Part shown: positions 1 to 9,855 of the stretch, piece after piece
Numbering within the stretch: position 1 is the first letter of the stretch
How the letters are laid out: every line of letters begins with the position of its first letter
Assembly (NCBI GenBank): GCA_014529385.2
Contig: CM043950.1
Coordinates: forward strand, 157,017,545-157,081,544
From: Adiantum capillus-veneris
Lineage: Eukaryota; Streptophyta; Polypodiopsida; Polypodiales; Pteridaceae
Direction: 5' to 3'
Length of the DNA: 64,000 nucleotides
Translations under genes and position numbers: made by a program
The notes under the pieces: generated by a model
What the model was told of the DNA's origin: nothing
The model's database searches: none
The model's input: the letters and a program-made list of their open reading frames with translations, nothing else

Positions 1-382
1 CCTCAGCTTGCCTTCCTACTGAAACGCGTTTTGGCCTTCTGTTTGTCGCGCATCTGTCAAGCTTGAAAACACCCAATTCCACGCAGGTCAAAACTTGACC
101 TCGGGTGAGTGCAAGGCGTGTCATCGACTGTGTTCGGCTCTGTAGGAGCCGCTTCCCATGGACAAGCTTGCTGTCGGGCCCTGATGCCTCTTCCGCCATG
201 CCACTTGATGCACGACCTTACCCTCCCTTGCATGGCTTCTCGCGACACTGCCATGGCTGCGAGAGAGATCGAGAAGGATGCCTTGCATGAGAGATCGAGA
301 GAGAGAGTGAGAACGAGATTGAACGAGAGCCATGCTTCTTTCCCTCCTCCATGCCTCCTCCTCCCCTGGGATCTGATACGAA
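1..382. other. Unassigned; possible internal edge of a minus-strand LTR element
   Basis: No protein family is recognisable in any frame. The right edge (370-381) reads, on the minus strand, as a 10-of-12 match to the initiator-Met primer-binding site TGGTATCAGAGC, directly next to a TG dinucleotide that could start an LTR at 383. If so, this stretch would be the gag-proximal leader of a minus-strand LTR retrotransposon. The purine-rich block at 262-330 is low complexity. This is inference from one short motif. Confidence 0.3.
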
Positions 383-1830
383 TGTAAGAACCCTAAGAGC
401 TAGAGACCTGGATCCTCCACCCAACCACCCATACTTATAGGCTCTTAGCCCTAGGATCCCCTGTCCACACTGCTAGCTGGCCCGTGGCCGGGGTCCATGA
501 CCCCCCTTTAGGGTAGGGCCTTGCCGTAGGACCCGTGTCCTGACAGGCAGGCTCGTGGTCCTTGAACTGTGCAACATGGCTATGTGATTGGAATTGGGTT
601 TGGGAATCAAAAAGTGCAGTTTTGGGCAAATTCAGGCTTTTGGCTTACAAATCGGGTACGATGTCCTCAACAGGTGGAAGATGATATTCAAATGGGTTGA
701 GAGTTGATATACAGGCTTCTCATACCATGTTAATGATTCCCATCAAGTCAGTTCTTGCACAGAATGTCAAAATCACACTGGAGACATCCTACGTGTGGGA
801 TGTCTATTTCATAAAAATGACTTGAATTTGGTTCTGGGGGTAGCCCTTAGCATGTGGATCATGGCCCTGCTTTTGGATTTTGATTTGGATAAGCATTGGT
901 GTTGTGAAGAGCATGTGTAGTGTTTTTAGGCTCAAAAAGTGCATCTTGGAGGTGTTGGGGGCCAAATGTGATGGGAATGGCTTGAAAATTGATATATGAG
1001 CTTAGGAAGGTGATATAAAGAGATCTGGAGCTCAAAAATACCATATGGGGGCCAAATTGGTCATTTAGACATCCTACGCGTAGGATGTCTATTTCATCAA
1101 TTTTTACATCTGACCCCACAGTTAGCTTCGCAATGTACTCATGAGTGTATTGTGCAAGTTTCATGTGATTTGGACTAGTTTTGGTAGGTCTATGACCCAT
1201 TATTGCCTCTATGCTCTGACTTTGCGTTTTTTATGCACATGAGGTCAATTTTTGTCCAAATGTGATGAAACTTGGTGGCTAGCATGTACAGTCTATTCAA
1301 AAGCTGTGTGTGATAAGAGATGTTGAGTTTTGTTCCCAGATGTGGCATTGAGACATCCTACACGTAGGATGTCTCCTGATGAGTTTATGTGAGAAGTGCT
1401 ACCGGTGTCTGTCCTGAGCCCCCTTGAGTCCCTTTTAAGCCCTATTTCAACAAACAAAAATCAAATAGATAGAAAGAAACTCGTTGTTCGGCTTTCAGAG
1501 CCTCTGAGCCATTTTCTGACTCTTGGAGTGCTTTTTGGCGATGAAATTTCTTGATGTTAGTCTCCATAGCTTCACGGTCCCTTGGGGATCCTTGCCATAT
1601 GGTTTTTGTTGACTTTGGCTTCACGGAGCTCCATTTGGCAATTTGTCACTCTTGAAGCGCTCGTGGTTGCGTTTACATGTCGTCGATGACTTGTGGTGGT
1701 CTAACACCATAGGACTTGGTTGTTGATGGTATAAGAAAGCCGCTCGTGAAGTTTGGTGGCAAACGGACATGCGGTTTGGCCGTGAGAGCTATTTGACGCT
1801 TTGTGTGTATGATGCCGTTTCTAAAGTTTA
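383..1830 (-). repeat. Candidate LTR (minus-strand element), far end not found
   Basis: The stretch begins TGTAAGAACCC just after a degenerate reverse-complement Met PBS (370-381), the arrangement expected for the 5' LTR of an element pointing left. It holds no coding capacity longer than ~113 codons and no recognisable protein. It contains the three 24-bp palindromes annotated separately. The opposite LTR is outside the window and the right edge is not visible, so LTR status rests only on the PBS-like motif and the lack of coding. Confidence 0.3.
782..1374. repeat. 24-bp palindrome repeated three times at ~285-bp spacing
   Basis: AGACATCCTA-CGCG-TAGGATGTCT at 1067-1090 is close to a perfect 24-bp dyad. 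Near-identical copies are at 782-805 and 1351-1374, giving starts 285 and 284 bp apart. The first two are followed by the same TATTTCAT tail. The spacers share only faint similarity (for example CCAAATGTGATG at about 965 and 1256), so this may be an old ~285-bp tandem repeat in which only the palindrome stayed conserved. Confidence 0.8.
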
Positions 1831-1919
1831 GTGCCACTTTGGGTCGCCTTATGGCCATGTGGGCTATATAGACTTGAAGAGCATGTCGAGATTCTCCTAC
1901 CCATGAGTTTTGGTAGCAT

Positions 1920-3830
1920 TTGGGCGCCTTTTTTTCCCATGGTGCATGTTTGTCAGTTGTTGCAGATTCTCAAGTGTGGTACTTTGATAGTGGTGCTACA
2001 AAGCACATTACCTCTCATCATGACTTGCTTACCTCTCTCAAGGATGTCCCTCATGGGAATTCAGTCATGTGTACCAACAATGCCTCTTATTCGATCAAGG
2101 GAGTTGGAAAGATTGTGCTAAGTGTTGCAAATGGCAGTCCTTTCACACTTGTTGATGCACTTTATGTACCTTGGTCTGATAAAGAAGAACCTTTTGTCTG
2201 TATCTACACTTGCTAGACTTGGTCTTGTTGTGAAATTTGTGGATGATAGAGGTACAATACATGATCTCAGTTCCGGTGATGAAATTGTTGCATCTGAATT
2301 TTATGCTATGGGATGTATAAGCTCACTTTGTATGACAAGTGTGGGAAGAATTTTGCAAATGCTATTGTGGATTCTAAGGCTATTTCAGATGCAAAACTTT
2401 GGCATGCACGTTTTGGGCATCTGAATTTTGCCAGTTTGCTGCATTTGCAAAAATATGATATGGTTGCTTCTTTTCCGCCTCTTGAAGCACCTATCAAACA
2501 TGTTTGTGAAGGCTGTATTTTGGGTAAGATGCAGCATTTGAAGGTTCCAAAGGATGGTTCAATTAGGGCCACATACAAATTGTAGCTTGTGCATAGTGAT
2601 GTTTGTGGGCCCATGTAAACTCTGTCCTTGGGAAATTACCTTTACTTCGTGTCTTTCATCGATTATTACTCTAGGCATGCATTGGTGTATCCACTTAAGG
2701 CGAAGTCCAGAGTGTTTATGTGCTTAAAAGTTTTTTTGGGTATGGTTGAAAATGTCTCGAAATGTACTATGAATACCCTCTATTCTGATCGAGGGGGGGA
2801 GTATATATCTCATGAATTTAATGCATTTCTGGCGAGTCGTGGGATAAAATATCAATATAAAATGCCGTATACACCTCAACAAAATGGTGTTTCTTATAGG
2901 AAAAATAGGTCACTTACAAAAATTGCACGATGTATGGTCAAAGTCAAGCTTTTCCTCATTCGTTTGGCTTGAGGCTATCATGTGTGCCACTTATGTACTT
3001 AACAGGTGTCCTATGAAAACTTTGTAGTCTATGACTCCATATGAGGCATGGCATGATAGAAAGCCTTCTATTGAGCACATGCATGTTTTTGGTTGTTTGA
3101 CATATGCTTTGGTGCCACAAATGCAACACAAAAAATTGGATAATAAGGCTATCAAATGTATTTTTGTTGGTCATAGTGATGAAAGAAAAGGTTACAGGTT
3201 GTATCATCCACAAACAAAGTGTATCTAGATCTTGGTTTTAGGGGATGTTGTGTTTGTGGAAGATTCTATTCAGTCCTTACTATCATGTACTAGAGACAAT
3301 AATGTAAGCTCATAGGACATTTATGACACTTTGTTGCCTCTTTTCAATGGTGGAAGTTCGAATGTAAATTCTAATGAGACAAATGTACAGCCTATGGCGG
3401 TTTCAAAAAATGTTACAAATCAGCCTATTATTGATGCAGATGTACATGATGTAGTTGATGAGGAAAGGGCTGAGATTGAGCATGCTACAGGTATGCCAAA
3501 ATGGATGGTGCATACTTTGTGTGACAATAAATTGGATGCACCTTTGTCTAGTCGTCGTTTAGGTTCTCACCATGAATCTTATGTGTCAGATTGTTATTCT
3601 TTGATTGTTTCTAGCTTAGATGTTGAGGAACCTTTGTCTTTTGATGAAGCACAAAATTCAAAAAATTGGATGGCTGCCATGCAATCAGAACATGATGCAC
3701 TCACTTATAGAAAATGACACATGGACTTTATGTGATTTGCCTCCTCAAAACAAGTCCATTGATACAAAGTGGGTTTACAAGTTGAAACGCAAGCCGACAA
3801 CTCTCCTTAGTTGTACTATCTCATTCAGCA
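1920..3830 (+). pseudogene. Ty1/copia polyprotein relic (protease, integrase, start of RT)
   Basis: Read across frames in copia order. Protease is at about 1970-2170, with WYFDSGATKH carrying the D-S-G active site. GAG_pre-integrase is at about 2390-2580 (LWHARFGHLN and the CEGCILGK zinc-binding end). The integrase core is at 2590-3230 (HSDVCGP, SDRGGEY, PYTPQQNG, then FGCLTYALVP). The first residues of the copia reverse transcriptase are at about 3610-3800 (TWTLCDLPP, KWVYKLKRKP), after which homology stops. Lesions include frameshifts near 2175, 2310 and 2950, a TAG at 2583-2585, a TAA at 2616-2618 and others. No gag and no LTRs were found, so this is an internally and 3'-truncated dead copy. 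It is unrelated in detail to the copia fragments near 9111 and 54660. Confidence 0.88.
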
Positions 3831-4245
3831 ATTTGTAGAGGCTAACAAAATTGCCTTAAGTGACAACATGATAAAGTTCTTGAGAAAGAGAAACACGAGG
3901 TACAACTAGAAGTAGGTTGAAATAAAAATGCAATATAGGTACAATTTTCAGCAAAGAGTTAACTCTACTAATATTATCAAGCTAAGCGTGGTTGCACAAT
4001 TAAAATTAAATTTGGCTTTTTCCTAAAGTATGTCATCATTTTTGGCTTTGTAACAGTTCTCCATTTCCTATGTATTATAAAAGCCAAAATTCAATATTTT
4101 ATGTCCTGGCTATCATTGTTTGATATCTCATTATTTTTATTAAAGCTCGAACACTGTCACTAGCCTCAATGACAATCCATCTCCTATAATAGATGTGATA
4201 GTGAAGGATCGAGTGAAAGACTATGGTAATTGTGAATAAATTTTT
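3831..4245. other. No gene seen; left copy of a diverged duplication
   Basis: AT-rich sequence that follows the copia relic. From about 4010 it matches 4676-4870 in a diverged direct duplication (shared order: TTTTTGGC, GGCTTTGTAA, TATCAT, CAATAGCCTCA-like, TGACAATC, ATAATAG). No coding sequence is recognised; these stretches look like the intron and exon edges of the gene relic that follows. Confidence 0.5.
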
Positions 4246-4870
4246 TTGGAGGTGCACGTATATGTTGATAAGGAAGATATGTTAGACAAAGATAGTCTTG
4301 AGAAGGAAGATCAAGCAGAAGATGATCCTTCACCAATGAAGACCAATGTAGTTGAAGCCATAGACAAAAATCCTTCCATCTTGTATACCATATTGATGAT
4401 GCAAAGGGAAAGAAAGGGAAAGATGACATGTGGTAATTTTGGTTTGTCTTGTCCTTAAGGCAGATAATGTTCAATCTTGCTCATTGTTGCTTCTTCCTTG
4501 CAGATGAGGTTGATAGAAAGTATACAAAGAATGAAAAAGGGCCAACAAAGACATCAAAGGAACTGATGGAGAAGGATGCAAGATAAAATATTTCCAAAAA
4601 ATCTGAAAGAAAAGATGTTACATCCACAAGAGTCAATAAAAGACTCCAAACATAGTCTCGATATTTTTGCTTTGCAGCCTATCCCCATTTTTGGCCTTTT
4701 TCCTAAAGCCTGGCTTTGTAATATCTCTCGAATTCCTGTGCATTAAGAAAAAAACAAATGACTTTTTTTAATGTCTTGTCTATCATTTAATTTTATCTTA
4801 TTATTGCTTTTTATGCTCAAACAATGCCAATAGCCTCATTGACAATCTAGATCACATAATAGGTTTGGTA
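4010..4870. repeat. Diverged direct duplication, ~670-bp offset
   Basis: The block at about 4010-4210 and the block at about 4676-4870 share an ordered series of short words (TTTTGGC, TGGCTTTGTAA, TGTATTA/TGCATTA, ATGTC, TATCAT, TCATTATT, CTCAAACA/CTCGAACA, AGCCTCA, TGACAATC). This suggests an internal duplication within the FCP1-like gene relic, probably of an intron plus the start of an exon. The similarity was read by eye and is imperfect. Confidence 0.55.
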
Positions 4871-5557
4871 GTAAAGTTTGCAAAAGACCCTCTTGATGTA
4901 GATACTTCATTTAGAGTTGAGGGCAAAGTTCTAGGTGCTAGCATTCTTGAGGAGCAAGAGGATAAGGACGTAGGTTTTGGTCTCAATTGGGATTGTTGGA
5001 TACTAGCAAGATTTTCATCACTGCATAAGGCACGTAGTAGAAGCGAGTTATGGGCTAAATGTTATCATTAGAAGCGAGTTATTGAAGACAATTAATGCTC
5101 TTGCTGTTGAAAAGTTTGAAGCATTTGAGGATAGATCAAATATCTGGGAATATTGGTGAAAAATTAGGTGATACATCTGGGGGTGGATGCAATTGGCAAT
5201 GCATCTAGGAGTGTTGCAAATAGTGATGTAGGTGGTGATCCATTTGGGGCCATTGGATATGTAAAGCACAAGGATGGGACGATGTATCGACCTTGGGAGG
5301 ATTCAAAGAATAAACTATTTGAGTCAAAGCCAGTTGTAATCCTCAATATTAATGGTGTCCTACTGACTCAATAGATAGAAAGCACCGTACATATGCTCCT
5401 TTCTATGGGACCAACTCATAATTGTGGATAATATAACAAGGGAGTCTGTTGGGTTCAAAAGTGATGCACCTACCTTCTTAGACTGGTGCCTTGAGCACTT
5501 TGATGTGTTTGTGTGGACATGCTATATGAAGGAAAGTATCCCAAGAAACCTCCAAGA
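4246..5557 (+). pseudogene. FCP1/NIF-type HAD phosphatase gene relic (exons with introns)
   Basis: The 3' part carries two signatures of the NLI-interacting-factor (FCP1/SCP) phosphatase fold. At about 5323-5370 is a beta strand with the degenerate first HAD motif (VVILNINGVLL, where active enzymes have DxDxT/V-like residues), and at 5460-5557, in another frame, the segment FLDWCLEHFDVFVWT that follows it in the family. The 5' part is an acidic, Lys/Glu-rich exon (4246-4432) that can be joined in frame to a second Lys-rich stretch through a GT-AG intron (about 4433-4503, pyrimidine-rich acceptor), ending in TAA near 4582. A related acidic segment is at 4865-5071. The nucleophile Asp is not visible and frames break, so it is a relic or captured fragment. 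What the full gene was is inference. Confidence 0.45.
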
Positions 5558-5565
5558 AAGTCTTG

Positions 5566-5632
5566 AACTCAAGACCTTTTAGTCCACAAGAAAATGACAT
5601 AACCAATCTACCACAATTGTTGGGGCAAGAGG
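5566..5632 (-). repeat. tRNA-like relic (Ser/Leu-type A and B boxes)
   Basis: On the minus strand it reads GGTAGATTGGTTATG (compare the D-arm GAGTGGTTAAGG of tRNA-Ser/Leu), then about 25 nt, then GGTCTTGAGTTCAAGAC (T-arm-like). The same motif pair recurs at 46979-47045, and the A-box part alone at about 5944-5961 and 9839-9856, usually next to a GA microsatellite. Stems are imperfect, so it is a SINE head or pseudo-tRNA rather than a functional tRNA. Confidence 0.4.
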
Positions 5633-5641
5633 GGGGAGAGG

Positions 5642-5644
<3 letters not shown>

Positions 5645-5738
<94 letters not shown>
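5645..5738. repeat. (GA)n microsatellite
   Basis: Uninterrupted GA dinucleotides for about 94 bp. Long open frames over it in both directions are low-complexity artefacts. Confidence 0.97.
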
Positions 5739-5739
<1 letters not shown>

Positions 5740-5961
5740 AAATGTTATATCAACATCTTTGAAAGGCCAAAACAACCTACGAGACCAAAGAGTTACATCT
5801 AATTAATTTGATACAAGTTTTGGATAAAAATAAATAAACAAACTAACTAAACAAAAACACAACTAGAGTTGTAATGGTGGGTAACAAGATCCTCATGGGT
5901 ACATATGCAAGAGGTCAAAGTGTATCTCAAGAAAAGATAAAGAACCAATCTACCGCACTTG

Positions 5962-5987
5962 GAGAGAGAGAGAGAGAGAGAGAGAGA
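5962..5987. repeat. (GA)n microsatellite, unit 1
   Basis: About 26 bp of GA after ACCGCACTTG. The equivalent tract in the second unit is 9856-9916, about twice as long, a difference that arose after the duplication. Confidence 0.95.
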
Positions 5988-6151
5988 TGTACAAGTTGGT
6001 AGGTGCTATTGAAATTGAGGATGTATAGGTGAACTAGTGCTATTGAAGTCCACCTCTACAAAATGCATTGTCACTTTGTATTGTAAGTATTTTATGTATA
6101 ATTCTTGTTCTTGAATACCTTGATTGAGAACATTCAAAGTTTCTAAAGGTC

Positions 6152-6505
6152 ATGGAAGAGGGGTTGCAAAGTACCATACATGATTTAGGTGAGGTTGTGA
6201 GAGCTGTAACCCAAGAGGGGTTGCAATCATTCCAACTATTTGTAAAGGTTAAGGGAAAATATGCTAAGCTTGACACAAAGCTCCTGGAAATTTGGATGGC
6301 CTCGCAAGAGGTTCAACATGAGGGACCACTCCCTTGGGTTCCCTTGTGCCAACTTCATGGTCACAAACCTGTCCGTCTAATGAGGGGAAATAACATTGAA
6401 GAATTGGAAGATAAGCTTAGGAATGTGGGTTACATGCCAACACTTGGAGATTTACTTATCTTAAAACAAATGCTAAATGGAGATACAATTCAAGTAAGTG
6501 ACTAA
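6152..6505 (+). CDS. Hypothetical 117-aa ORF of the duplicated unit
   Basis: Open from an ATG to TGA in unit 1, mostly charged and soluble, with a short internal echo (EEGLQS and QEGLQS about 20 residues apart). No signal peptide, membrane segment or known domain is recognised. The copy in unit 2 (10081-10445) is nearly identical but has TAG where this one has a serine codon, plus a small insertion near 10340. So it was either a real ORF lost in one copy or a chance frame. Its origin may be a retroelement gag, but no zinc knuckle or gag motif supports that. Confidence 0.3.
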   Translation: MEEGLQSTIHDLGEVVRAVTQEGLQSFQLFVKVKGKYAKLDTKLLEIWMASQEVQHEGPLPWVPLCQLHGHKPVRLMRGNNIEELEDKLRNVGYMPTLGDLLILKQMLNGDTIQVSD

Positions 6506-6815
6506 GAAGAAAAACATTGGCATGAGCCCTTTTGGGGGGAGATAAATTGCCAATTTGATGGAGAGCTATCTACCTCTCAAACTTGGACACATCTTGCCTA
6601 GGGAAAACTCCATAGAGAATGTATGTATCGATGATTCTTTTCTTTCTTTTGTTGATGTGACAAGTCTCTCTAGGGGATTGGAATAGAGCAAGGTTTTTGA
6701 GCGAGCTTTGAAGTGATTTTCTTTCTGATAGTGCTCAATTGACCAAACCTAAAAAAAAGGTTGCTCTAGAAACTTGCTCCAATAAGCTCACTCCAAACAG
6801 AGTTTTTGAAGCGAT

Positions 6816-6817
<2 letters not shown>
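6506..6817. other. No gene seen
   Basis: Unique-looking sequence shared with 10446-10757 of unit 2 at high identity. No frame gives a recognisable protein and no structural repeat is evident. Confidence 0.6.
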
Positions 6818-6850
<33 letters not shown>

Positions 6851-7272
6851 GTGTGTGTGTGTATCTCTCTCTCTCTATCTATCTCTCTCTCCCACGTTTT
6901 GTCTCCCTCTACCTCTCCCTATCTCTATTTCTCCCTATCTGTGTGTGTGTGTGTGTGTCTGTGCCTCACCCTTCTCTCTTTAATCTCTCCCTCTATCCCT
7001 TCTCTATTTATCTCTCTCTCACACTTCACCCCTCTCTCTCTCTCTCTTCAAACACTTTCTCCCTCCCCCCCCCCCCCTTCTCTCTATCTATCTATCTCCT
7101 TGAGTCTCTCTCTCTCTCTCTATACATATATATATATATGTATGTATGTATGAATGTATGTATGTATATATGTCTGTATATGTATGTATATATATATATA
7201 TGTATATCTATGTATGTATATCTATGTATGTATATCTATGTATGTATATGTATGTATGTATATATATGTATA
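6818..7272. repeat. Compound microsatellite (CT, GT, C-run, TATG/TA)
   Basis: (CT)n at 6818-6848, GT tracts, CTAT tracts, a C-run near 7068-7078, CT again at 7105-7121, then TA/TATG repeats to about 7272. The 208-codon frame across it is low-complexity Ser/Leu and Tyr/Ile repeats, not a gene. Confidence 0.95.
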
Positions 7273-7294
7273 AGTCAACCAGGGTTGTTCGCTT

Positions 7295-7513
7295 GTGATA
7301 TACTTGTATCTCTTTGCGGAGGAAGCATTGTCAGACTCTATCAGAGCACAATATTCTCCCATTAGAGATCTTTCCTTGCATATTGCAGGGGAGAGTGATT
7401 TGATGGATGAAAAGGATGCCAAGGATACGTTGCTAGGTATGCATACTCACATCAGTTGGGTAGGGGAGACAACTAGGTATGCAAAATCACTTCTATTGGG
7501 TAGCATGGGATAG
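7295..7513 (+). CDS. Hypothetical 72-aa ORF, duplicated in unit 2
   Basis: A short open frame with non-repetitive composition containing [21 protein letters not shown]. The paralogue at 11099-11341 keeps the frame with only a few substitutions and ends differently because it has about 95 bp not present here (11298-11391). No family is recognised. It could be the tail of a retroelement polyprotein or a host gene exon. There is no upstream promoter or partner evidence. Confidence 0.25.
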   Translation: MIYLYLFAEEALSDSIRAQYSPIRDLSLHIAGESDLMDEKDAKDTLLGMHTHISWVGETTRYAKSLLLGSMG

Positions 7514-7560
7514 TGGATCGGCGACATCCATGCTCACTCGGTTGGAGCCCACGCCCCCTT

Positions 7561-7588
7561 CCCCCCCCCCCCCCCCCCCCCCCCCCCC
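7561..7588. repeat. Poly-C tract (28 bp), unit 1
   Basis: Uninterrupted C28. The homologous tract in unit 2 (11460-11485) is C26. It marks the 3' end of the minus-strand RZ-1-like retrocopy, whose 3' UTR-like sequence starts just to the right. Confidence 0.95.
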
Positions 7589-7589
7589 T

Positions 7590-8286
7590 CTCTTTAAAAC
7601 ACCTCAATAGGCACAAAAAAGTGTCAATATTTCCAACACGAGAACCTGGAATATGTCATGTTTTACAAAACACAATCCACTTTGACTAAATTATGATGCA
7701 AAAAGGTATAAGACTTCAGCAACCCTAGAAACCTTTTATAACAATGACATCCTAACTGTTTCGTGCATCCTTCTAGTGCCGAGCTTAATGAGAAGCTCCT
7801 ATCCCAAAACCTTTGACAACCAAAGCATCTGAGTTAATCAAAATAATTATAAGTAGAGATCAACAACCTCCCCCACCACCACCTCGAATATAATTACCCA
7901 TTGATTCGTGCCCACCACCATCACTTCTCTAGGGCCAGCAATGCTATAGTGATCGCATGTGCCACCATCACGGTTAGAGCTGGGTTTCCCCCACCATACC
8001 GATCAACACCGCACCCACCCCTGCTTGCTTTTCCTTCTTCTTTGTCTATAGTGATGGGCCTCCCATCGAGTTTCATGCCTTGCATCTGATCAATGACCTC
8101 CTGCATCTTGAGTGCTTTATAAAATGTGACAAAGCAAAAACCCTTTGAGCGACCCGAGTCTCTGTTCATCACAACTTTGCTTTGAGAATGTTTCCAAAAG
8201 GTTGGAATGCATCTTTGAGGTCCCTGTCTGTTGTTTCTCAAGAAAGACATCCAAATAAAACACCTATACTCAGCTTCATTAGCCAT
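7590..8286 (-). pseudogene. RZ-1-like glycine-rich RNA-binding protein retrocopy, unit 1
   Basis: The minus-strand ATG at 8284-8286 sits in a good context (CCCATGGCT) and opens with NEAEYRCFI, the RNP2 strand of a plant RRM. Further on come VVMNRDSGRSKGFCFVTF (RNP1), IDQMQGMKLDGRPIT, a short RGG/GGG region and a glycine-rich tail ending in TGA at 7860-7862. Two frame changes inside the first third of the RRM break it. No introns are seen, and about 270 bp of UTR-like sequence follows to 7590, so a processed retrocopy is likely. An 88-bp stretch kept in unit 2, encoding the remnant of a CFKCG zinc knuckle, is deleted here. RRM plus CCHC knuckle plus glycine-rich tail is the RZ-1 architecture. 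Confidence 0.75.
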
Positions 8287-8351
8287 GGGATGACAAGCTT
8301 TGACAACGTTTTTGAACAAGTGCTACACGGGAGAAAAACTTTTCAGGGGAG

Positions 8352-8600
8352 ATGACCCCTCTCTCTCCCTTTCTCTCTCTCAAGTGCAAGGAGAAGTGGA
8401 CGCGCGCTAGCGGCCCACCCTTAGCACTAAAGGGCATGGGCACTTTAATGAAGCCCAAGCAGTGGGACCATGGCAGCGAATCTAGGACACGTGGATCGGG
8501 ATGTGCGCACCCTTACGATGGCCAAGGTAAACTTGGACAAGAAGGATGCCTCTCCAAGTTTATTTATCATTTTATGTTTTGCCCACGTGTCAGCTTGCCC
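8352..8600. other. Region 5' of the RZ-1-like retrocopy; no gene
   Basis: Shared with 25810-26071 of unit 2. It may contain the former 5' UTR of the minus-strand retrocopy, then sequence of unknown origin. Long frames across it in either direction are not conserved between the two copies. Confidence 0.5.
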
Positions 8601-8670
8601 GTCGCATTCGCAGCGGTTAGTGCATTGGGCTCTCATAGCGGTGGCAAGGGTTCGAGTCCCCGTGCCTGCA
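8601..8670 (+). repeat. tRNA-like sequence, CAT loop, unit 1
   Basis: It reads GCAGCGGTTAGTGCATTGG (D-arm and A-box-like), GCTCTCATAGC (loop with CAT as in elongator tRNA-Met) and GGGTTCGAGTCCC (perfect B-box). Only three of five T-stem pairs form and there is no matching acceptor stem, so it is a tRNA-derived SINE head or pseudo-tRNA. The second copy (26072-26134) is interrupted by the large LTR element, with its 3' part displaced to 46191. Confidence 0.6.
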
Positions 8671-8796
8671 ACGACGCCCATTTTTTATCGCCCTCAATTC
8701 ACCTCGTGATTCCCCCTTTCGACCTCCACCACCGATCCCATCTCTCTCTACCTGTGCCCTTTAGTGGTGAGGGCGGACCACCTCTCCTTGATCTTG

Positions 8797-8833
8797 AAAG
8801 AGAGAGAGAGAGAGAGAGAGGGAGAGAGGGGGA

Positions 8834-8913
<80 letters not shown>
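8797..8913. repeat. (GA)n microsatellite, unit 1
   Basis: GA dinucleotides with a few GG interruptions near 8820-8838. The homologous tract in copy two is at 54419-54462 and is much shorter. Confidence 0.95.
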
Positions 8914-8916
<3 letters not shown>

Positions 8917-9110
8917 ACGTATATATAGATAGAGAGAGGTAGAGAAAGACAAGGAGAGAGATAGATAGAAGGGGGAGAGAGAGAATAGTGTTGTAAATAT
9001 GTAATGAAAATTTCATAGTGATAGAACATTTTATTATTACCTTGCTCTCAAAAAAAATTTATAATCATAGAACACTTTTTCTTATTACCTTCTTGATAAG
9101 GTTTATTCAG

Positions 9111-9560
9111 CAATACATGATGATCTGCTAGCCTACAACATGGTTCTTTGGTATGATCGCCTAGGCCATTTAAAGCTTGCTACTATGAATAATAAGACAC
9201 ATCTCAAAGCATACGTTGGCTTGCCATTTCACTTTTCATCAAAGAAACAACCCCATCTCTCTTTGTGAAGGATGTATTTATGGTAAACTAAGCCAAACCT
9301 AGTTTCCTAGACACCATAACCACACATCTTAACCTTTACAACTGGTTCATACTGACTTGTGTGGTCCACTTCCTATTAGATACTTAACCCACATCAAATA
9401 TTTCATTGCATTCATTGATGACTTTACCCTCTTCACCATTGTGAAATTCTTAAGATCTAAACACCGTCATACCACTTTTCAAATATTCTTCTCTCCCTAT
9501 CTCTCTCTCCTTGAAGAACAATTATCTCTCGCAAATGATTTAAAAATTCTCAATATACCC
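9111..9560 (+). pseudogene. Ty1/copia integrase fragment, unit 1
   Basis: Copia GAG_pre-integrase and integrase-core remnants: LWYDRLGHLKLATM, then a CEGCIYGK-like zinc end in another frame, then CGPLPIRYLTHIKYFIAFIDDF. There are several frameshifts and stops, and no protease, RT or LTR. The homologous fragment in the second unit is 54660-55110. It differs from the 1920-3830 copia relic, so at least two copia families are represented. Confidence 0.8.
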
Positions 9561-9854
9561 TTGTATCATTTTGGGATGGGTTTCTCACAAATTTTGCACA
9601 GTCTAATGTTTATGGCAATGGAGATTTATCTTTTAGCATCTCAAATAAAAAGATTCACCAATGAGCTCACAAATAGAGACCAAAGAGTTACATCCGGTGA
9701 ATTTGATACAAGTTTTGGATAAAAATAAATAAACAAACTAACTAAACAAAAACACAACTAACGTTGTAATGGTGGGTAACAAGATCCTCATGGGTACATA
9801 TGCAAGAGATCAAAGCGTATCTCAAGAACAGATAGATAACCAATCTACCGCACT

Positions 9855-9855
<1 letters not shown>

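Larger units (their letters stand above)
5781..9675. repeat. First copy of a ~3.9-kb tandem mosaic unit (uninterrupted)
   Basis: The unit starts at GAGACCAAAGAGTTAC and ends at CTCACAAATA. The next base begins the same word again at 9676, so copies one and two are directly joined. The end of copy two at 55230 (ACAAATAGAG) leads into unrelated sequence. A GAG triplet is shared at all three junctions, typical of a tandem duplication made at short microhomology. This copy preserves the pre-insertion state of all three large elements found in copy two. Confidence 0.85.

Noticed and set aside
6739-7365. 208-codon plus-strand frame
   Set aside because: It translates CT, GT and TATG microsatellites (Ser/Leu, Tyr/Ile runs); the paralogous region differs in repeat content, so the frame is an artefact.
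8601-8670. Functional tRNA-Met gene
   Set aside because: The B-box is perfect, but only three T-stem pairs form and no acceptor stem could be paired, so it is kept only as tRNA-like.
8352-8942. 196-codon frame ending in Arg/Glu repeats
   Set aside because: It crosses the tRNA-like sequence and a GA microsatellite; unit 2 does not keep the frame.
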